From Desulfospira sp963664655 (GTDB taxonomy: Bacteria; Desulfobacterota; Desulfobacteria; Desulfobacterales; Desulfobacteraceae), in contig CAXXHM010000001.1 of assembly GCA_963664655.2 (NCBI GenBank), forward strand, positions 434,001 to 498,000: DNA of 64,000 nt, written 5' to 3'. A model generated the notes under the pieces. It had not been told where the DNA came from. It was given only the letters and a program-made list of their open reading frames with translations, and made no database searches. Below are positions 9,554 through 19,283 of this stretch, in pieces. A program made the translations under genes and the position numbers. Each line of letters begins with the position of its first letter. The stretch's first letter is position 1.

Positions 9554-11276
9554 CACCATTATTAAATTCTTTGCCTTTGCCGGCCCCCGCAAAAAGGACC
9601 TGTATAAAGGGATTGCCTGGGCATTTGCCGATGCCTTTTTCCAGGGGCTGCAGATTGCGGCCCTGTATGTGGTGCTTAAAGATATTGTTTTTCAGTCGGT
9701 TACCCCGGCCACCGCCTGGATCAGCTTCGGGCTGATGCTGGCCGGCATGGCCGGGACCATTGCGGCCAAAGCCGCTTCAATGATTTTCCAGATCCAGGGC
9801 AGTTTTGCCATGTGCGCCGACCACAGAATCCGCATGGCAGACCGCATGAGGTACATGCCCATGGGATATTTCAACAGCAACAGTTTAGGCCGGATCACCG
9901 CCACTGTCACCACCACCATGGAAGATATTCAGGACATGGCCTCCAATGTCCTTTGCCGGATTATTTCAGGCGTTGTGCACGGGGCCGTGATCACCCTGAT
10001 ACTGACGGCCATGGACTTTCGCATCGGCATGATCGCCCTTTCAGGAGAGCTGATTTTCCTGGCGGCAAACAGGCAGATGCAGGCGTTATTTAAAAAGATC
10101 TCCCCGGCCCGGATGGCAGCCAAAACAGCCCTTGTGGCCGCAGTCCTTGAGTATGTCCAGGGCATGGACGTGGTCCGGTCGGTCCACCAGAGCGCCGAAG
10201 CCCGTAAAACCATAGACCGGGCCATATCTGACTGCCAGGGGCAAAATGCCGCCCTGGAGCTTGCCTTTTTGCCCTTTTTTACCATACAGACCCTGGTGCT
10301 GAAAGTGACCAGCCTTGCCATGGCCCTTGCTGCCGTGCTCTTTTATCTGAATTCAACCATGAGTCTTCCCTTATGCCTGCTCATACAGGTTAGCGCCTTT
10401 ATTATCTTCAGCCAGATGGAAACAGCCGGCAGCGTATCAGCCCTGCTCCGGACCATTGATCTGAGCCTGGACCAGGTGCAGCAGATTTATCAGATCCCGG
10501 TGATGGATGAAACAGGCTGTAAGATCACACCGGACACCATGGATATCCGGGCGGAAAATCTGGTTTTTTCCTATGGCGGCAAACGGATCATTGATGATGT
10601 GGGGTTTGAAATTCCTGCAGGCCGGACCGTGGCCATTGTGGGACCGTCCGGGGGCGGGAAAACCACATTGTGCAATCTCATCGCCCGGTTCTGGGACCCG
10701 GATTCCGGGGCGGTTTATCTTGGGGGGCACAATCTGACCAGTTATTCCCTGGACAGTCTGATGCCCCATTTTTCAATGGTGTTCCAGCGGGTCTATCTGT
10801 TCAACGACACCATTGGCAACAACATTGGCTTTGGCTGCCCGGGTGCAGGGCCTGCGGCTATCCGGAAGGCTGCTGAAAAGGCCTGCTGCCATGAATTTAT
10901 CAAAGCTTTGCCCCAGGGGTATGACACCCTGGTGGGAGAAGGCGGGGCCACCCTGTCCGGCGGGGAAAGGCAACGGATCAGTATTGCCCGGGCCATATTT
11001 AAAGATGCCCCGGTCATTATTCTTGACGAGGCCACGGCCAATGTGGACCCGGAAAACGAATCCCTGCTCAGGGCCGCCATTGGGGAACTGACCCGGGACA
11101 AAACCGTGATCATGATCGCCCATAAACTTAAAACCGTGCGCCATGCCGACCGGATATGGGTCCTGGACAAAGGCCGGATCATTGAACAGGGCCCCCATGA
11201 CCGGTTGATGGCCCAAGGCGGCCTTTATGCAGAATTTATCGGTATAAGGGAAAAGTCGGCGGGATGGAAAATTTAA
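9507..11276 (+). CDS. ABC transporter, fused membrane/ATPase subunit 2 (IrtB/YbtQ-like)
   Basis: About 589 residues. Six membrane helices in the first 320 residues, then an ATPase domain with Walker A GPSGGGKTT near 379, signature LSGGERQR near 482 and ILDEATANVDPEN. The start overlaps the end of subunit 1; ATG codons at 9507 and 9522 are both possible and neither has a clear ribosome binding site, so translational coupling is likely. It should form a heterodimer with the upstream subunit and act on the compound brought in by the TonB receptor encoded 100 bp downstream. Export rather than import cannot be excluded from sequence alone. Confidence 0.85.
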   Translation: MSVSKMNRKNRCAVVDTIIKFFAFAGPRKKDLYKGIAWAFADAFFQGLQIAALYVVLKDIVFQSVTPATAWISFGLMLAGMAGTIAAKAASMIFQIQGSFAMCADHRIRMADRMRYMPMGYFNSNSLGRITATVTTTMEDIQDMASNVLCRIISGVVHGAVITLILTAMDFRIGMIALSGELIFLAANRQMQALFKKISPARMAAKTALVAAVLEYVQGMDVVRSVHQSAEARKTIDRAISDCQGQNAALELAFLPFFTIQTLVLKVTSLAMALAAVLFYLNSTMSLPLCLLIQVSAFIIFSQMETAGSVSALLRTIDLSLDQVQQIYQIPVMDETGCKITPDTMDIRAENLVFSYGGKRIIDDVGFEIPAGRTVAIVGPSGGGKTTLCNLIARFWDPDSGAVYLGGHNLTSYSLDSLMPHFSMVFQRVYLFNDTIGNNIGFGCPGAGPAAIRKAAEKACCHEFIKALPQGYDTLVGEGGATLSGGERQRISIARAIFKDAPVIILDEATANVDPENESLLRAAIGELTRDKTVIMIAHKLKTVRHADRIWVLDKGRIIEQGPHDRLMAQGGLYAEFIGIREKSAGWKI

Positions 11277-11377
11277 CAGCGGCAAACCATAACAGGGCAG
11301 ACCGGCTTTTTTTTATGGTTGAGTTAGGTTTTGCTTATCTTGTATTAAATGACATATAAAAAAAGAGGAGATGAAAG

Positions 11378-13420
11378 ATGAATTGCAGAACTTTTTGTAT
11401 GATGATTGCAGCCGGTTTTGTGCTGCATATGGCCCAGGGTGTACAGGCCGGGGAGCCACCCGCCAAAGACCCCGTGGCCCTGGAGTCCATTACGGTAACC
11501 GCCAATAAAACCGAGGAAAACGCCCAGGAAATCCCCATGAGCATCACGGTGATCGACGACATTGAGATCCAGGACCGCTCCATAGATACCACAGAACGGC
11601 TCTTCCAGCGCATGCCCAACATGCACATGACCAAGATGGGGCCTGTGGGGCTCTCCCAGAACATTGCCTCGGTCAGGGGGATATCTTCATTCATGACCGG
11701 CGGGGATGTGTTCGGCTTTTTTGTGGATGATGTATTTTACCCGTCTGCCGACATCAACCTCATGGATGTTGAGCGCATTGAAGTGTTAAGGGGGCCCCAG
11801 GGCACCCTGTATGGAAAAAACACCGAGGCCGGTGTCATCAACATCATCACCAGAACCCCTGAAAATGACTGGGGCGGGGAGATATCCCTTTCCTATGGAA
11901 ATTATGACACCTTTGAAACCGTGCTGGCCGGCGGCGGGGCCCTTGTCCGGGACAAGCTGTTCCTGCGCCTGGCCGGCCGGTACATGGGGTCTGACGGGTA
12001 TTTCACCAACACCGTGGACAATGACGACACCGTGGATGAAAAAACGAACTATGACGGGCGGCTCTCCCTGCGGTACCTGCCGGCCGACAACCTCTCCGCA
12101 GACCTGAAGATCAACTGGCAGAAGTATAACGCCAACTATGCCGAGTTCACCACCTTTGACAGGGTCATGGACAACGACTTTGACATCAGCGTCAATGATC
12201 CCGGCCATGCGGACAAGGATTTTTCCAATGCCTCGTTAAATATCGCCTGGGACATGGATACCGTCCGGCTGACCTCCATTACCACGGCCCTGGACAGTGA
12301 TGCGGTCTATGGAAATGATATGGATTTCACTTCATATGATTTCTACCGGTTTGAGGCAGGCATGGACAGATCGCTGCTCACCCAGGAACTGCGGTTAAAT
12401 TCGAGGTCCGGCAATGCCCTGAAATGGACGGCCGGGGCCTATTTTTTTTCAGGGCAGGATGACCAGAGCATTGTGTATGACATGGTGCCCTATAATGTGA
12501 CGGCACAGCTTTACGGCAACACCGACGCCACGGGCATGGCCGCCTTCGGCCAGGTTGACTACACCTTGCATAAGTGGGTTTTCACCGCCGGATTACGGTA
12601 TGAATACGAGGAAAAAACCTTTGATTATGAGTGGAAGGGCGGTGCCATGGTCGGTTATACCCCCTGTGCCGGTTCCACGGAAAAGGATTTTGATGCCCTG
12701 TTGCCCAAATTTGCCTTAACCTACCATGCCACGGATCACTTCAGGCCCTATGCCAGCGTGACCAAAGGGTTTAAAAGCGGCGGGTTCAACTTAAGCACGG
12801 ACCCCGGCGTGGCCTATGATGCGGAATACACCTGGAACTATGAGCTCGGATTTAAAAGTGAGCTTGCCGGCAACCGGGTCCAGTTCAATGCGGCCCTGTT
12901 TTATATTGACTGGAAGGATCTTCAGGTGGAACAGCCCTCCTATCCCGACTACATCGTAGAAAATGCGGCCCAGGCCACCAGCAAGGGCGTGGAGGTGGAA
13001 GTGATCCTTCGCCTTCTGGCAGGGCTTGAGGTTTACGGCAGCCTGGGATATGTGGATGCCACCTTTGACGAATACACCAATGACGGGGTTGACTATTCAG
13101 GAAAGGATATCCCCAACGCCCCGTCCCATACCTACAGCCTGGGCGCAACATACCGTTTCCTTGACCACTGGATGGTCAATGCCGAACTCAACGGCACCGG
13201 CACCATCTATTACGAGGCAGACAATGAAAAATCCCAGTCCAGCTACCGGATTGTGGATGTAAAGGCCGGATATGAGACAGACCGTTTTGATGTTTATGTA
13301 TGGGCCAATAACCTGTTTGACCAGGCCTATGCCACCCGGGCCTTTGAGATGAGCGGGCAGTGGTGGGCCAGAAACGGGGACCCTTTGACCTTTGGGTTAA
13401 CCTTCAGGTACAGATTCTGA
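11378..13420 (+). CDS. TonB-dependent outer-membrane receptor (FyuA-like), locus 1
   Basis: 680 residues with a good AGAGGAG ribosome site. A signal peptide (FCMMIAAGFVLHMAQGVQA) is followed by a TonB-box-like ESITVTANK, a plug domain containing LRGPQGTLYGKNT, and a C-terminal barrel ending in FGLTFRYRF with terminal Phe. The plug motif and length fit receptors for iron-chelates such as FyuA. Position between the ABC pair and the ECF module indicates it supplies both. Its substrate is probably a siderophore or related metallophore made by other organisms, as no biosynthetic (NRPS) genes are in the window. Confidence 0.9.
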   Translation: MNCRTFCMMIAAGFVLHMAQGVQAGEPPAKDPVALESITVTANKTEENAQEIPMSITVIDDIEIQDRSIDTTERLFQRMPNMHMTKMGPVGLSQNIASVRGISSFMTGGDVFGFFVDDVFYPSADINLMDVERIEVLRGPQGTLYGKNTEAGVINIITRTPENDWGGEISLSYGNYDTFETVLAGGGALVRDKLFLRLAGRYMGSDGYFTNTVDNDDTVDEKTNYDGRLSLRYLPADNLSADLKINWQKYNANYAEFTTFDRVMDNDFDISVNDPGHADKDFSNASLNIAWDMDTVRLTSITTALDSDAVYGNDMDFTSYDFYRFEAGMDRSLLTQELRLNSRSGNALKWTAGAYFFSGQDDQSIVYDMVPYNVTAQLYGNTDATGMAAFGQVDYTLHKWVFTAGLRYEYEEKTFDYEWKGGAMVGYTPCAGSTEKDFDALLPKFALTYHATDHFRPYASVTKGFKSGGFNLSTDPGVAYDAEYTWNYELGFKSELAGNRVQFNAALFYIDWKDLQVEQPSYPDYIVENAAQATSKGVEVEVILRLLAGLEVYGSLGYVDATFDEYTNDGVDYSGKDIPNAPSHTYSLGATYRFLDHWMVNAELNGTGTIYYEADNEKSQSSYRIVDVKAGYETDRFDVYVWANNLFDQAYATRAFEMSGQWWARNGDPLTFGLTFRYRF

Positions 13421-13438
13421 TTTAATGATGGAACAGGA

Positions 13439-14038
13439 ATGAATAAAAAAACAAACGGGCTCAGTGTAAAAGATCTGGTGACCTGCGGGATTTTTTCAGC
13501 CCTATATATTGTCTTCATGGTCATGGGGGGGCTTTTTTTCGCCCCCAATCCAATGCTGACCTTTTTAACGCCCATGGGCATGGCGCTGCTTACAGGCCCC
13601 GTGTACCTGCTGTTTGTCTCCATGACCGGCAAACCCTTTGCCGTGACCCTTTTAGGGATTGTCACAGGAGGACTGGTCTTTGCCACAGGCATGTTCTGGC
13701 TGTGGGCCCTGGCCTGCCCGGTTCTGGCCTTTGGGGCCGATCTCATTGCAGGGTTGGGCAAATACCAAAGCAAAACACTGAATGTTATCTCCTTTCTGTT
13801 ATACGCCCTGAACCCCATGGGCTCCTATGTCATGCTGCTCATCAACCCGGACGCCTATACCCGGTATCTCATGGGCAGGGGAACGGATCCGGCCTATATG
13901 AATACCATGCTGGCCCGGTTCAAGAGCTGGATGATTCCGGGAATGGCTGCGGGCACCCTGGTCTGTGCCGCCATAAGTGCACTTTTAGGGTGTTATCTGC
14001 TTAAAAAGCAGTTTGAAAGGGCCGGGATCACGCGATGA
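13439..14038 (+). CDS. ECF transporter S component, Trep_Strep/MptD type
   Basis: 199 residues, almost entirely membrane-spanning, starting 18 bp after the receptor gene. The sequence KDLVTCGIFSALYIVFMVMG, the NPMLTFLTPMGMALLTGPVY stretch and the ALNPMGSYV segment are typical of the Trep_Strep (MptD-like) S-component family. It should bind the substrate in the membrane and dock on the EcfT-EcfA unit encoded immediately downstream (4-bp ATGA overlap). Members of this family are often found beside siderophore-type ABC pairs, as here. Confidence 0.85.
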   Translation: MNKKTNGLSVKDLVTCGIFSALYIVFMVMGGLFFAPNPMLTFLTPMGMALLTGPVYLLFVSMTGKPFAVTLLGIVTGGLVFATGMFWLWALACPVLAFGADLIAGLGKYQSKTLNVISFLLYALNPMGSYVMLLINPDAYTRYLMGRGTDPAYMNTMLARFKSWMIPGMAAGTLVCAAISALLGCYLLKKQFERAGITR

Positions 14039-14784
14039 CGTCGGCATTTTTCAAACACGGTGCCGCAAGATCCGGCCCAGGCCTTGACGGCAGGACCAAA
14101 ATTGTGCTTCTTGTGTGGGCAACGGTTCTGTCCGCTGCCTGCCCCGGTTCCGGCTACCAGATCGTGCTGTGTATTTCGGTGCTTGTGCTTGCCGCAATGT
14201 CCGGACTTGTCTCTTATTCGGTAAAAATTGCACTTTTCTATGGTGCCGTACTCTTTGCCCAGCAGGCTGCCGCCCTTTTTCTGCAAGGCCCTGTTGCCCT
14301 TGTTTTTCTCTCTTTTTTCATGCTGGTTCAGAAACTTGTGCCCACCATTGTGCTTGGCACGCTTCTGGTTCAGACCACAAGGGTGTCGGAATTCATGTTT
14401 TCCCTGGAGTGGCTCGGCCTGCCCCGGAAGCTGACCATTGCCGTTGCCGTGATGCTGCGGTACTTTCCCAGTGTCAAGCAAGATTTGGGGGCCATCAAAG
14501 ATGCCATGCGCATGAGAGGGCTGTCTTTGTCTCTGGCAGGTCTTGTAAGAAATCCGCTTTTAACGGTGGAGTGCCTCTATGTGCCGGTGATGCTGTCCGC
14601 CTCCCGGCTGGCCGATGAATTGTCCGCAGCCAGTGCGGCAAGGGGAATTGAAACCCCGGGGAAGCGCACCTGCTTTTCAGTAAAGGGGTTTCACGGGTTT
14701 GACCTGTTCTGTGTTGTCCTGTTCTGCGGCCTGACCCTCCTGCTTTTTGTGCCCCTTTCCAAAGTCACCCGGGGGGTGCCGTGA
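14035..14784 (+). CDS. ecfT: ECF transporter transmembrane component EcfT
   Basis: 249 residues with several membrane helices (KIVLLVWATVLSAACPG, IALFYGAVLFAQQAAALFL) and the two short cytoplasmic coupling motifs of the family: AMRMRGLS near residue 160 and SAARGIETP near 200, the Ala-Arg-Gly signature that contacts the ATPases. It overlaps the S component by 4 bp and the ATPase by 4 bp, so the ECF module is translated as a coupled unit. Confidence 0.85.
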   Translation: MTSAFFKHGAARSGPGLDGRTKIVLLVWATVLSAACPGSGYQIVLCISVLVLAAMSGLVSYSVKIALFYGAVLFAQQAAALFLQGPVALVFLSFFMLVQKLVPTIVLGTLLVQTTRVSEFMFSLEWLGLPRKLTIAVAVMLRYFPSVKQDLGAIKDAMRMRGLSLSLAGLVRNPLLTVECLYVPVMLSASRLADELSAASAARGIETPGKRTCFSVKGFHGFDLFCVVLFCGLTLLLFVPLSKVTRGVP

Positions 14785-16211
14785 TCCAAATTGAAAATGC
14801 ATCGTTCAGGTACACCCGCATGGACACGGGCGTCACCGATATCAGCCTTGCTGTAAGTCCCGGGGAATGCGTCCTTTTATGCGGTCCCAGCGGCTGCGGC
14901 AAAACCACGCTGACCCGCATGGTAAACGGGCTGATTCCCCATTTTTACCAGGGGGATTTTTCAGGCCGGGTCAAAGTGGCCGGCTTAAGCGTTGCAGACG
15001 CTCCGCTCCACCGGATTGCCGGTTGCGTGGGTTCGGTCTTCCAGAATCCCAGGACCCAGTTTTTTAATGTGGATACAGACGGCGAGATGGCATTCAGCCT
15101 TGAAAATGCCGGGGTCGATCCGGAAACCATTTGCCGGAAAATGGCCCGGACCACCAGGGACCTGAATCTTGAGCCCCTGCTGGGACGCAGCCTGTTTGAA
15201 CTGTCCGGCGGCGAAAAACAGAAAATCGCCTTTGCATCGGCCTATGCATTTTCCCCGTCAATTTTTGTCCTGGACGAACCTTCGGCCAACCTTGATCCGG
15301 ACAGCATCCGCACCCTGAAAAAATACCTGGCCCTGCTCAAAGCCCAGGGCAAAACCATCATTATTGCAGAACACCGGCTCTATTACCTCATGGGCCTTGC
15401 GGACCGGATCATTTACATGGACTGCGGCACCATCAAAGCCAGGTATTCTTCTGATGAATTCATGGCCATTCCCGAAAAAGAACTTGCATCCATGGGGCTT
15501 CGCAGCAGAACACCGGGGGCGTATCCCAAAAGTCTGTTTGCGCCCCATAACCCAAAAACGCAAAAAAAGCTTGTCATAGAGTCCATGAGCGCCCGATACA
15601 AAAAAGAACCTGTGATTGAAAATATCAGTCTGACCGCCCGGTCCGGACAGATCATCGGACTTGTGGGCGGCAACGGTGCCGGCAAATCCACGTTTATCCG
15701 GACCCTGGCCGGCCTTCATAAAAAAGAGCGGTCCAGGATCACCTGGCAGGGCCGGCCGGTTTCAGCAAAAAAACGCCTTGCCGCCTCCTATCTGGTCATG
15801 CAGGACACAGGGTTTCAGCTCTTTGCCGAAAGCGTCACCCGGGAATGCATGTTCGGCCTGAAAAATCCGGATACCGGACTGATCAAGGAAACACTGGAAA
15901 ATTTAGGCCTGGCTCCTTTGGGAAAGCGCCATCCCCACACCCTTTCCGGGGGCCAGAAACAGCGGCTGGCCATTGCTGCGGCCATGGCCTGCGGCAAAGA
16001 GATCCTTTTATTTGACGAACCCACCTCCGGACTGGATTACGGCAGCATGCTCCGGGTCAGGAACCTGTTTTACGATCTGGCCGCCCGGAACAAGCTGATT
16101 TTTGTGATTTCCCATGATTATGAATTCTTAGGAGCGGTCTGCTCACGCATTATCCGGCTCCACCAGGGCAGGATAGTAAAGGATTATATCTGCCCGGGAA
16201 CTGATTTTTGA
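14781..16211 (+). CDS. ECF transporter ATPase, fused EcfA1-EcfA2
   Basis: 476 residues containing two complete ABC ATPase domains. First: Walker A GPSGCGKTT near 36, signature LSGGEKQK near 143, Walker B FVLDEPSANLD. Second: GGNGAGKST near 297, signature LSGGQKQR near 390, LLFDEPTSGLD. Most ECF systems encode the two ATPases separately; here they form one chain. It starts with GTG overlapping the stop of ecfT. It powers uptake by the S component encoded two genes upstream and closes the operon. Confidence 0.88.
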   Translation: MIQIENASFRYTRMDTGVTDISLAVSPGECVLLCGPSGCGKTTLTRMVNGLIPHFYQGDFSGRVKVAGLSVADAPLHRIAGCVGSVFQNPRTQFFNVDTDGEMAFSLENAGVDPETICRKMARTTRDLNLEPLLGRSLFELSGGEKQKIAFASAYAFSPSIFVLDEPSANLDPDSIRTLKKYLALLKAQGKTIIIAEHRLYYLMGLADRIIYMDCGTIKARYSSDEFMAIPEKELASMGLRSRTPGAYPKSLFAPHNPKTQKKLVIESMSARYKKEPVIENISLTARSGQIIGLVGGNGAGKSTFIRTLAGLHKKERSRITWQGRPVSAKKRLAASYLVMQDTGFQLFAESVTRECMFGLKNPDTGLIKETLENLGLAPLGKRHPHTLSGGQKQRLAIAAAMACGKEILLFDEPTSGLDYGSMLRVRNLFYDLAARNKLIFVISHDYEFLGAVCSRIIRLHQGRIVKDYICPGTDF

Positions 16212-16261
16212 AATCAGCCGAACCGCCCTGGTACGTGATCCGTTGAAGAGAATTATCTGGT

Positions 16262-17206
16262 TCATTGCCTGAATACATCTCTCAGTGCGCCTGCTACGTG
16301 CTGGTTTGCCAGCCTGGCAACATCAAACAGTGCGCCAAAAGAAAAAAAGCCGTGATACATGTTTTCATAGCAATGATAAAAGGTTCTGACGCCCGCGGCC
16401 CGTAATTTATGAGCATAAGTTTCCCCCTCATCCTTTAAAGGGTCAAACTCGGCAGTAATAATATACGCCGGGGCCAGACCGGAGAAGTCCTTTTCCCTTA
16501 AAGGAGAAACAATCGGATCCGACAGATTTCCATCTGCATATAATTCCCCCATGGTATATTTAACAATGTCTGTTTGGAGGAAAGTACTATGCTCAAGCCG
16601 GCTCCGGGTCTCACACGCCACATCTACCACGGGATAAATCGGTATCTGGAGCAGCGGCTGCGGGGTCCCTTCCCGTTTGGCTTTATGGGTCACTGCACAG
16701 GTTAGATATCCTCCGCCGCTGTCACCGGCAATGGCAATCCTGTCCTGGTCTGCGCCAATCTCATTCCCGTTTTGCTGGAGATACCGTAAAACTGCGTAAC
16801 AATCCTCTATGGCTGCCGGGCATTTATGTTCCGGGGCCAGGCGGTACGCCGGTGCCAGGACAATACAATCTGCTTCCTGGGATAATACGGAGTTCTGACC
16901 ATGGTAATCATCTGGAGACAGAAGGCATACCCCGCCTCCGTGGAAGTAGGCCAAGGCCGGCAAGGGCTGGTCAATTTTCCTCGGAACGTAAAGCTTACAA
17001 CGGATTTCACCTTCTGGACCAGGAATGTAAATATCTTTCATCCTATGCAGATTCCTGACCGGCGGATCAATGGTTTTCCAGAATTCACTGTTCATGGATC
17101 TCCATTCTTTTATGGGGATATCTCTGGGGGAAGGCGCGTTTTCCATACCTTTCAGGAAAACATCCAGCCATGCATTCACCTGAGGATCTTTGCATCTCAT
17201 CATCAT
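16262..17206 (-). CDS. Alpha/beta hydrolase, HSL family (GDXG esterase)
   Basis: 314 residues. Oxyanion-hole motif YFHGGGV near residue 90, nucleophile elbow GDSGGGY near 162, catalytic Asp in ITAEFDPLKDE near 255 and catalytic His in MYHGFFSF near 285: all the residues of a hormone-sensitive-lipase-type esterase. It converges on the ECF operon, 50 bp away, and lies next to the AraC regulator. It might cleave an ester in an imported compound, as Fes-type esterases do for siderophores, though it is not of the Fes family; that role is conjecture. Confidence 0.85.
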   Translation of the reverse strand: MMMRCKDPQVNAWLDVFLKGMENAPSPRDIPIKEWRSMNSEFWKTIDPPVRNLHRMKDIYIPGPEGEIRCKLYVPRKIDQPLPALAYFHGGGVCLLSPDDYHGQNSVLSQEADCIVLAPAYRLAPEHKCPAAIEDCYAVLRYLQQNGNEIGADQDRIAIAGDSGGGYLTCAVTHKAKREGTPQPLLQIPIYPVVDVACETRSRLEHSTFLQTDIVKYTMGELYADGNLSDPIVSPLREKDFSGLAPAYIITAEFDPLKDEGETYAHKLRAAGVRTFYHCYENMYHGFFSFGALFDVARLANQHVAGALRDVFRQ

Positions 17207-17434
17207 TATCCTTTTTAAAAATTAAAAATTCAACATAGAATACTATATATCGGTTACCTGTGTGCTGTTGTGTACAATATATGGTATACGAGGTCAAACC
17301 AATTACCCTGGTTATCCGGAGAACAACCTTTTTACCAGATCAAAAAGGAGAATGGCTTGTCTTTCATGCCATCCATTTAAGGGATAACACCTAATCCATC
17401 ATACAGGCGGCCGGTCCGAATATTGCGGTTCCCG

Positions 17435-18436
17435 TCATTCAGGACAGGATAACAAGGGAGTTTTTTCCGGGAGAACAGGACAGATTGAGCGCGCCTGTTT
17501 AAGATAGGTGCCCGGGGTGGTGCCGTAATGCTGCCGGAACTGGCGGATAAAATGGGCGGTGTCGTGAAAGCCCAAAGCGTATGCGGTTTCATCCACATTC
17601 ATCTGGCCTGTGGAAAGAAGGGTTGTGGCCTGGGCCATGCGGTACTGCCGCAGGTAGCCGAACACGGTGGTGCCGTATACCTGGCGAAATCCCCGCTTTA
17701 GTTTTGTGTCATTGAGACCGGCTTTCCGGGAAAGGGTTTTCAGGGTGGGCGGGGCGTCAGCTTCCCGGATCAGGATATCCCTGGCATGGCAGATTTTTGC
17801 CCGGTCCTGGCCTGAAAGGGCATGGCCGGTATGGCCGGACTCCCCGGATTTCGCGGTTTCCCAGAGCAGGCGCAGGATCAGCTCCATGCTCTTGGCTTCA
17901 AGATAGCGGTTGTAAAAAGCGCCCTGGTAGTCGCAATTGTAAATCTGGTCCAGGATCATGCGGGCTGCAGGACTGATATCCAGGGCCAGGTTGAAGGGGG
18001 CCTGGTCCCTGTTTTCAAGGACCCGGCCAAGTTTTTTGGGCACCTGGCTGACATCGTCCTGCAACAGCCCGCGCAATGTCCGGGGGGCAATGTACAGGTT
18101 GAGCACCCGAAAGGTCTGCCGGGCGTTCATCCGGGTCAGGCAGCGGCTTTCAGGGTTGAATGAGAGAACCGCTTTGCCCGGGCTGACATCAACCTGCTCT
18201 TTTTTTGAGGGGGACCGGGTCATGGTGCCGGTGCCGCACCCTGACAAATGAAAGGCAAAGGCCAGGGGCGCCTGATCAATGTTAAACTCATTTTCTGCCG
18301 CAGTTTCGGACCGGATATCCACAAACAGCACCTCAATGCCCGAAGGCAGGAAAACATGTTTGAGGCCCCGGGGGTCCAGGCGGCCAAAGGCCTTTAAAAA
18401 ATTCCATGACGTATTCAATGCAACTGCTGCCATCAT
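17435..18436 (-). CDS. AraC-family regulator (PchR-like), locus 1
   Basis: About 333 residues. I place the start at the tandem ATG codons at 18436 because GAGGAG stands at the right distance upstream; the frame itself is open for 29 more codons. The C-terminal 100 residues form a double helix-turn-helix: LKTLSRKAGLNDTKLKRGFR and ETAYALGFHDTAHFIRQFRQ, ending HYGTTPGTYLKQ. The arrangement and the RGFRQVYGTTVFGYLR segment are typical of PchR/YbtA-type activators, which sense a siderophore and switch on its receptor and transporter genes. It is divergent from the methyltransferase gene. Confidence 0.85.
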   Translation of the reverse strand: MMAAVALNTSWNFLKAFGRLDPRGLKHVFLPSGIEVLFVDIRSETAAENEFNIDQAPLAFAFHLSGCGTGTMTRSPSKKEQVDVSPGKAVLSFNPESRCLTRMNARQTFRVLNLYIAPRTLRGLLQDDVSQVPKKLGRVLENRDQAPFNLALDISPAARMILDQIYNCDYQGAFYNRYLEAKSMELILRLLWETAKSGESGHTGHALSGQDRAKICHARDILIREADAPPTLKTLSRKAGLNDTKLKRGFRQVYGTTVFGYLRQYRMAQATTLLSTGQMNVDETAYALGFHDTAHFIRQFRQHYGTTPGTYLKQARSICPVLPEKTPLLSCPE

Positions 18437-18631
18437 CACTCTCCTCAATGCAGGATAGAAATAGCCCAGCATATTAGCTTTGTCAAACATTAATTTAAAA
18501 ACATTACAAAGATGAAAAGCCATAAAACTGCTCTCCAGATACCAATAAGATTCCTTTATTTACAATGACCACAGATGAATCCGGTTTAATATGGTCCTGA
18601 AATAAACATCGTATTTTAAAAAGGAGGCCAT

Positions 18632-19258
18632 ATGATTTCCCGACTCAGACAGATCCGGCAGCAGTTTATTGAAAAAACCGCCAGGCAACCCAAGGGTGCC
18701 TGGGCCATAAAGCAGTACAACGACCCCAAAGCCCATTACCAATCATTCAGGATTATCATGGAGGCATTGCACCTTTCACAAAAGGATGTGTATTGCGAGA
18801 TCGGCTGCGGCGGCGGCGTTCTGTTAAACATGGCCATGGAAAAGGCAGGCAGGGGTGCGGCCCTGGACCATAGTCCTGATATGGTCCGTCTCTCCATTGA
18901 AAACAACCGGGATGCTGTGGAAAGCCACCGGCTTGAGATCCTTGCGGGAAACGCCGAAGCTCTGCCCTGGCCGTCCCGGCGGTTCACGGCCTGTGCCTGT
19001 GCCAACATGTTTTTCTTTGTTGAACACCCCGATGCGGCCCTGGCTGAAATTTTCAGGGTCCTTGCCCCGGGTGGCCGGTTCTCCATGGTCACAGCCGGAC
19101 AAAGCCTTTTAACCCGGATCTCCATGGGGTGGCTCTACAGCCTGAACACCTATCCGGATGCGGTCATGGCCGCCATGATGAAAGAGGCGGGGTTTTCGGA
19201 TATCCGGGTAAAAACGCAAAGGCCCGGCTTATCCCAGGTCTGCTATGCAAGGAAGTGA
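18632..19258 (+). CDS. Class I SAM methyltransferase, copy 1
   Basis: 208 residues, with AAGGAGG well placed. SAM-binding motif I CEIGCGGGVLLNMAM near residue 56, motif II ALDHSPDMV, and later ALPWPSRRFTACACANMFFF and FRVLAPGGRFSMVTAG: a UbiE-like small-molecule methyltransferase. It differs from the copy at 28943-29569 at only two residues (Tyr/His near 29, Ala/Gly near the C-terminus). The duplicated DNA runs from about 18616 to 19281, including a little sequence past the stop. Divergent from the AraC gene; methyl acceptor unknown. Confidence 0.88.
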   Translation: MISRLRQIRQQFIEKTARQPKGAWAIKQYNDPKAHYQSFRIIMEALHLSQKDVYCEIGCGGGVLLNMAMEKAGRGAALDHSPDMVRLSIENNRDAVESHRLEILAGNAEALPWPSRRFTACACANMFFFVEHPDAALAEIFRVLAPGGRFSMVTAGQSLLTRISMGWLYSLNTYPDAVMAAMMKEAGFSDIRVKTQRPGLSQVCYARK

Positions 19259-19283
19259 ACCCGGCGGTGATTTTTGCCCCGGG

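Noticed and set aside
17190..17210. GATAATGATGATGAG-like sequence resembling part of a Fur box at the esterase start
   Set aside because: It is the ribosome site followed by three consecutive ATG codons; the Fur pattern is only half matched.
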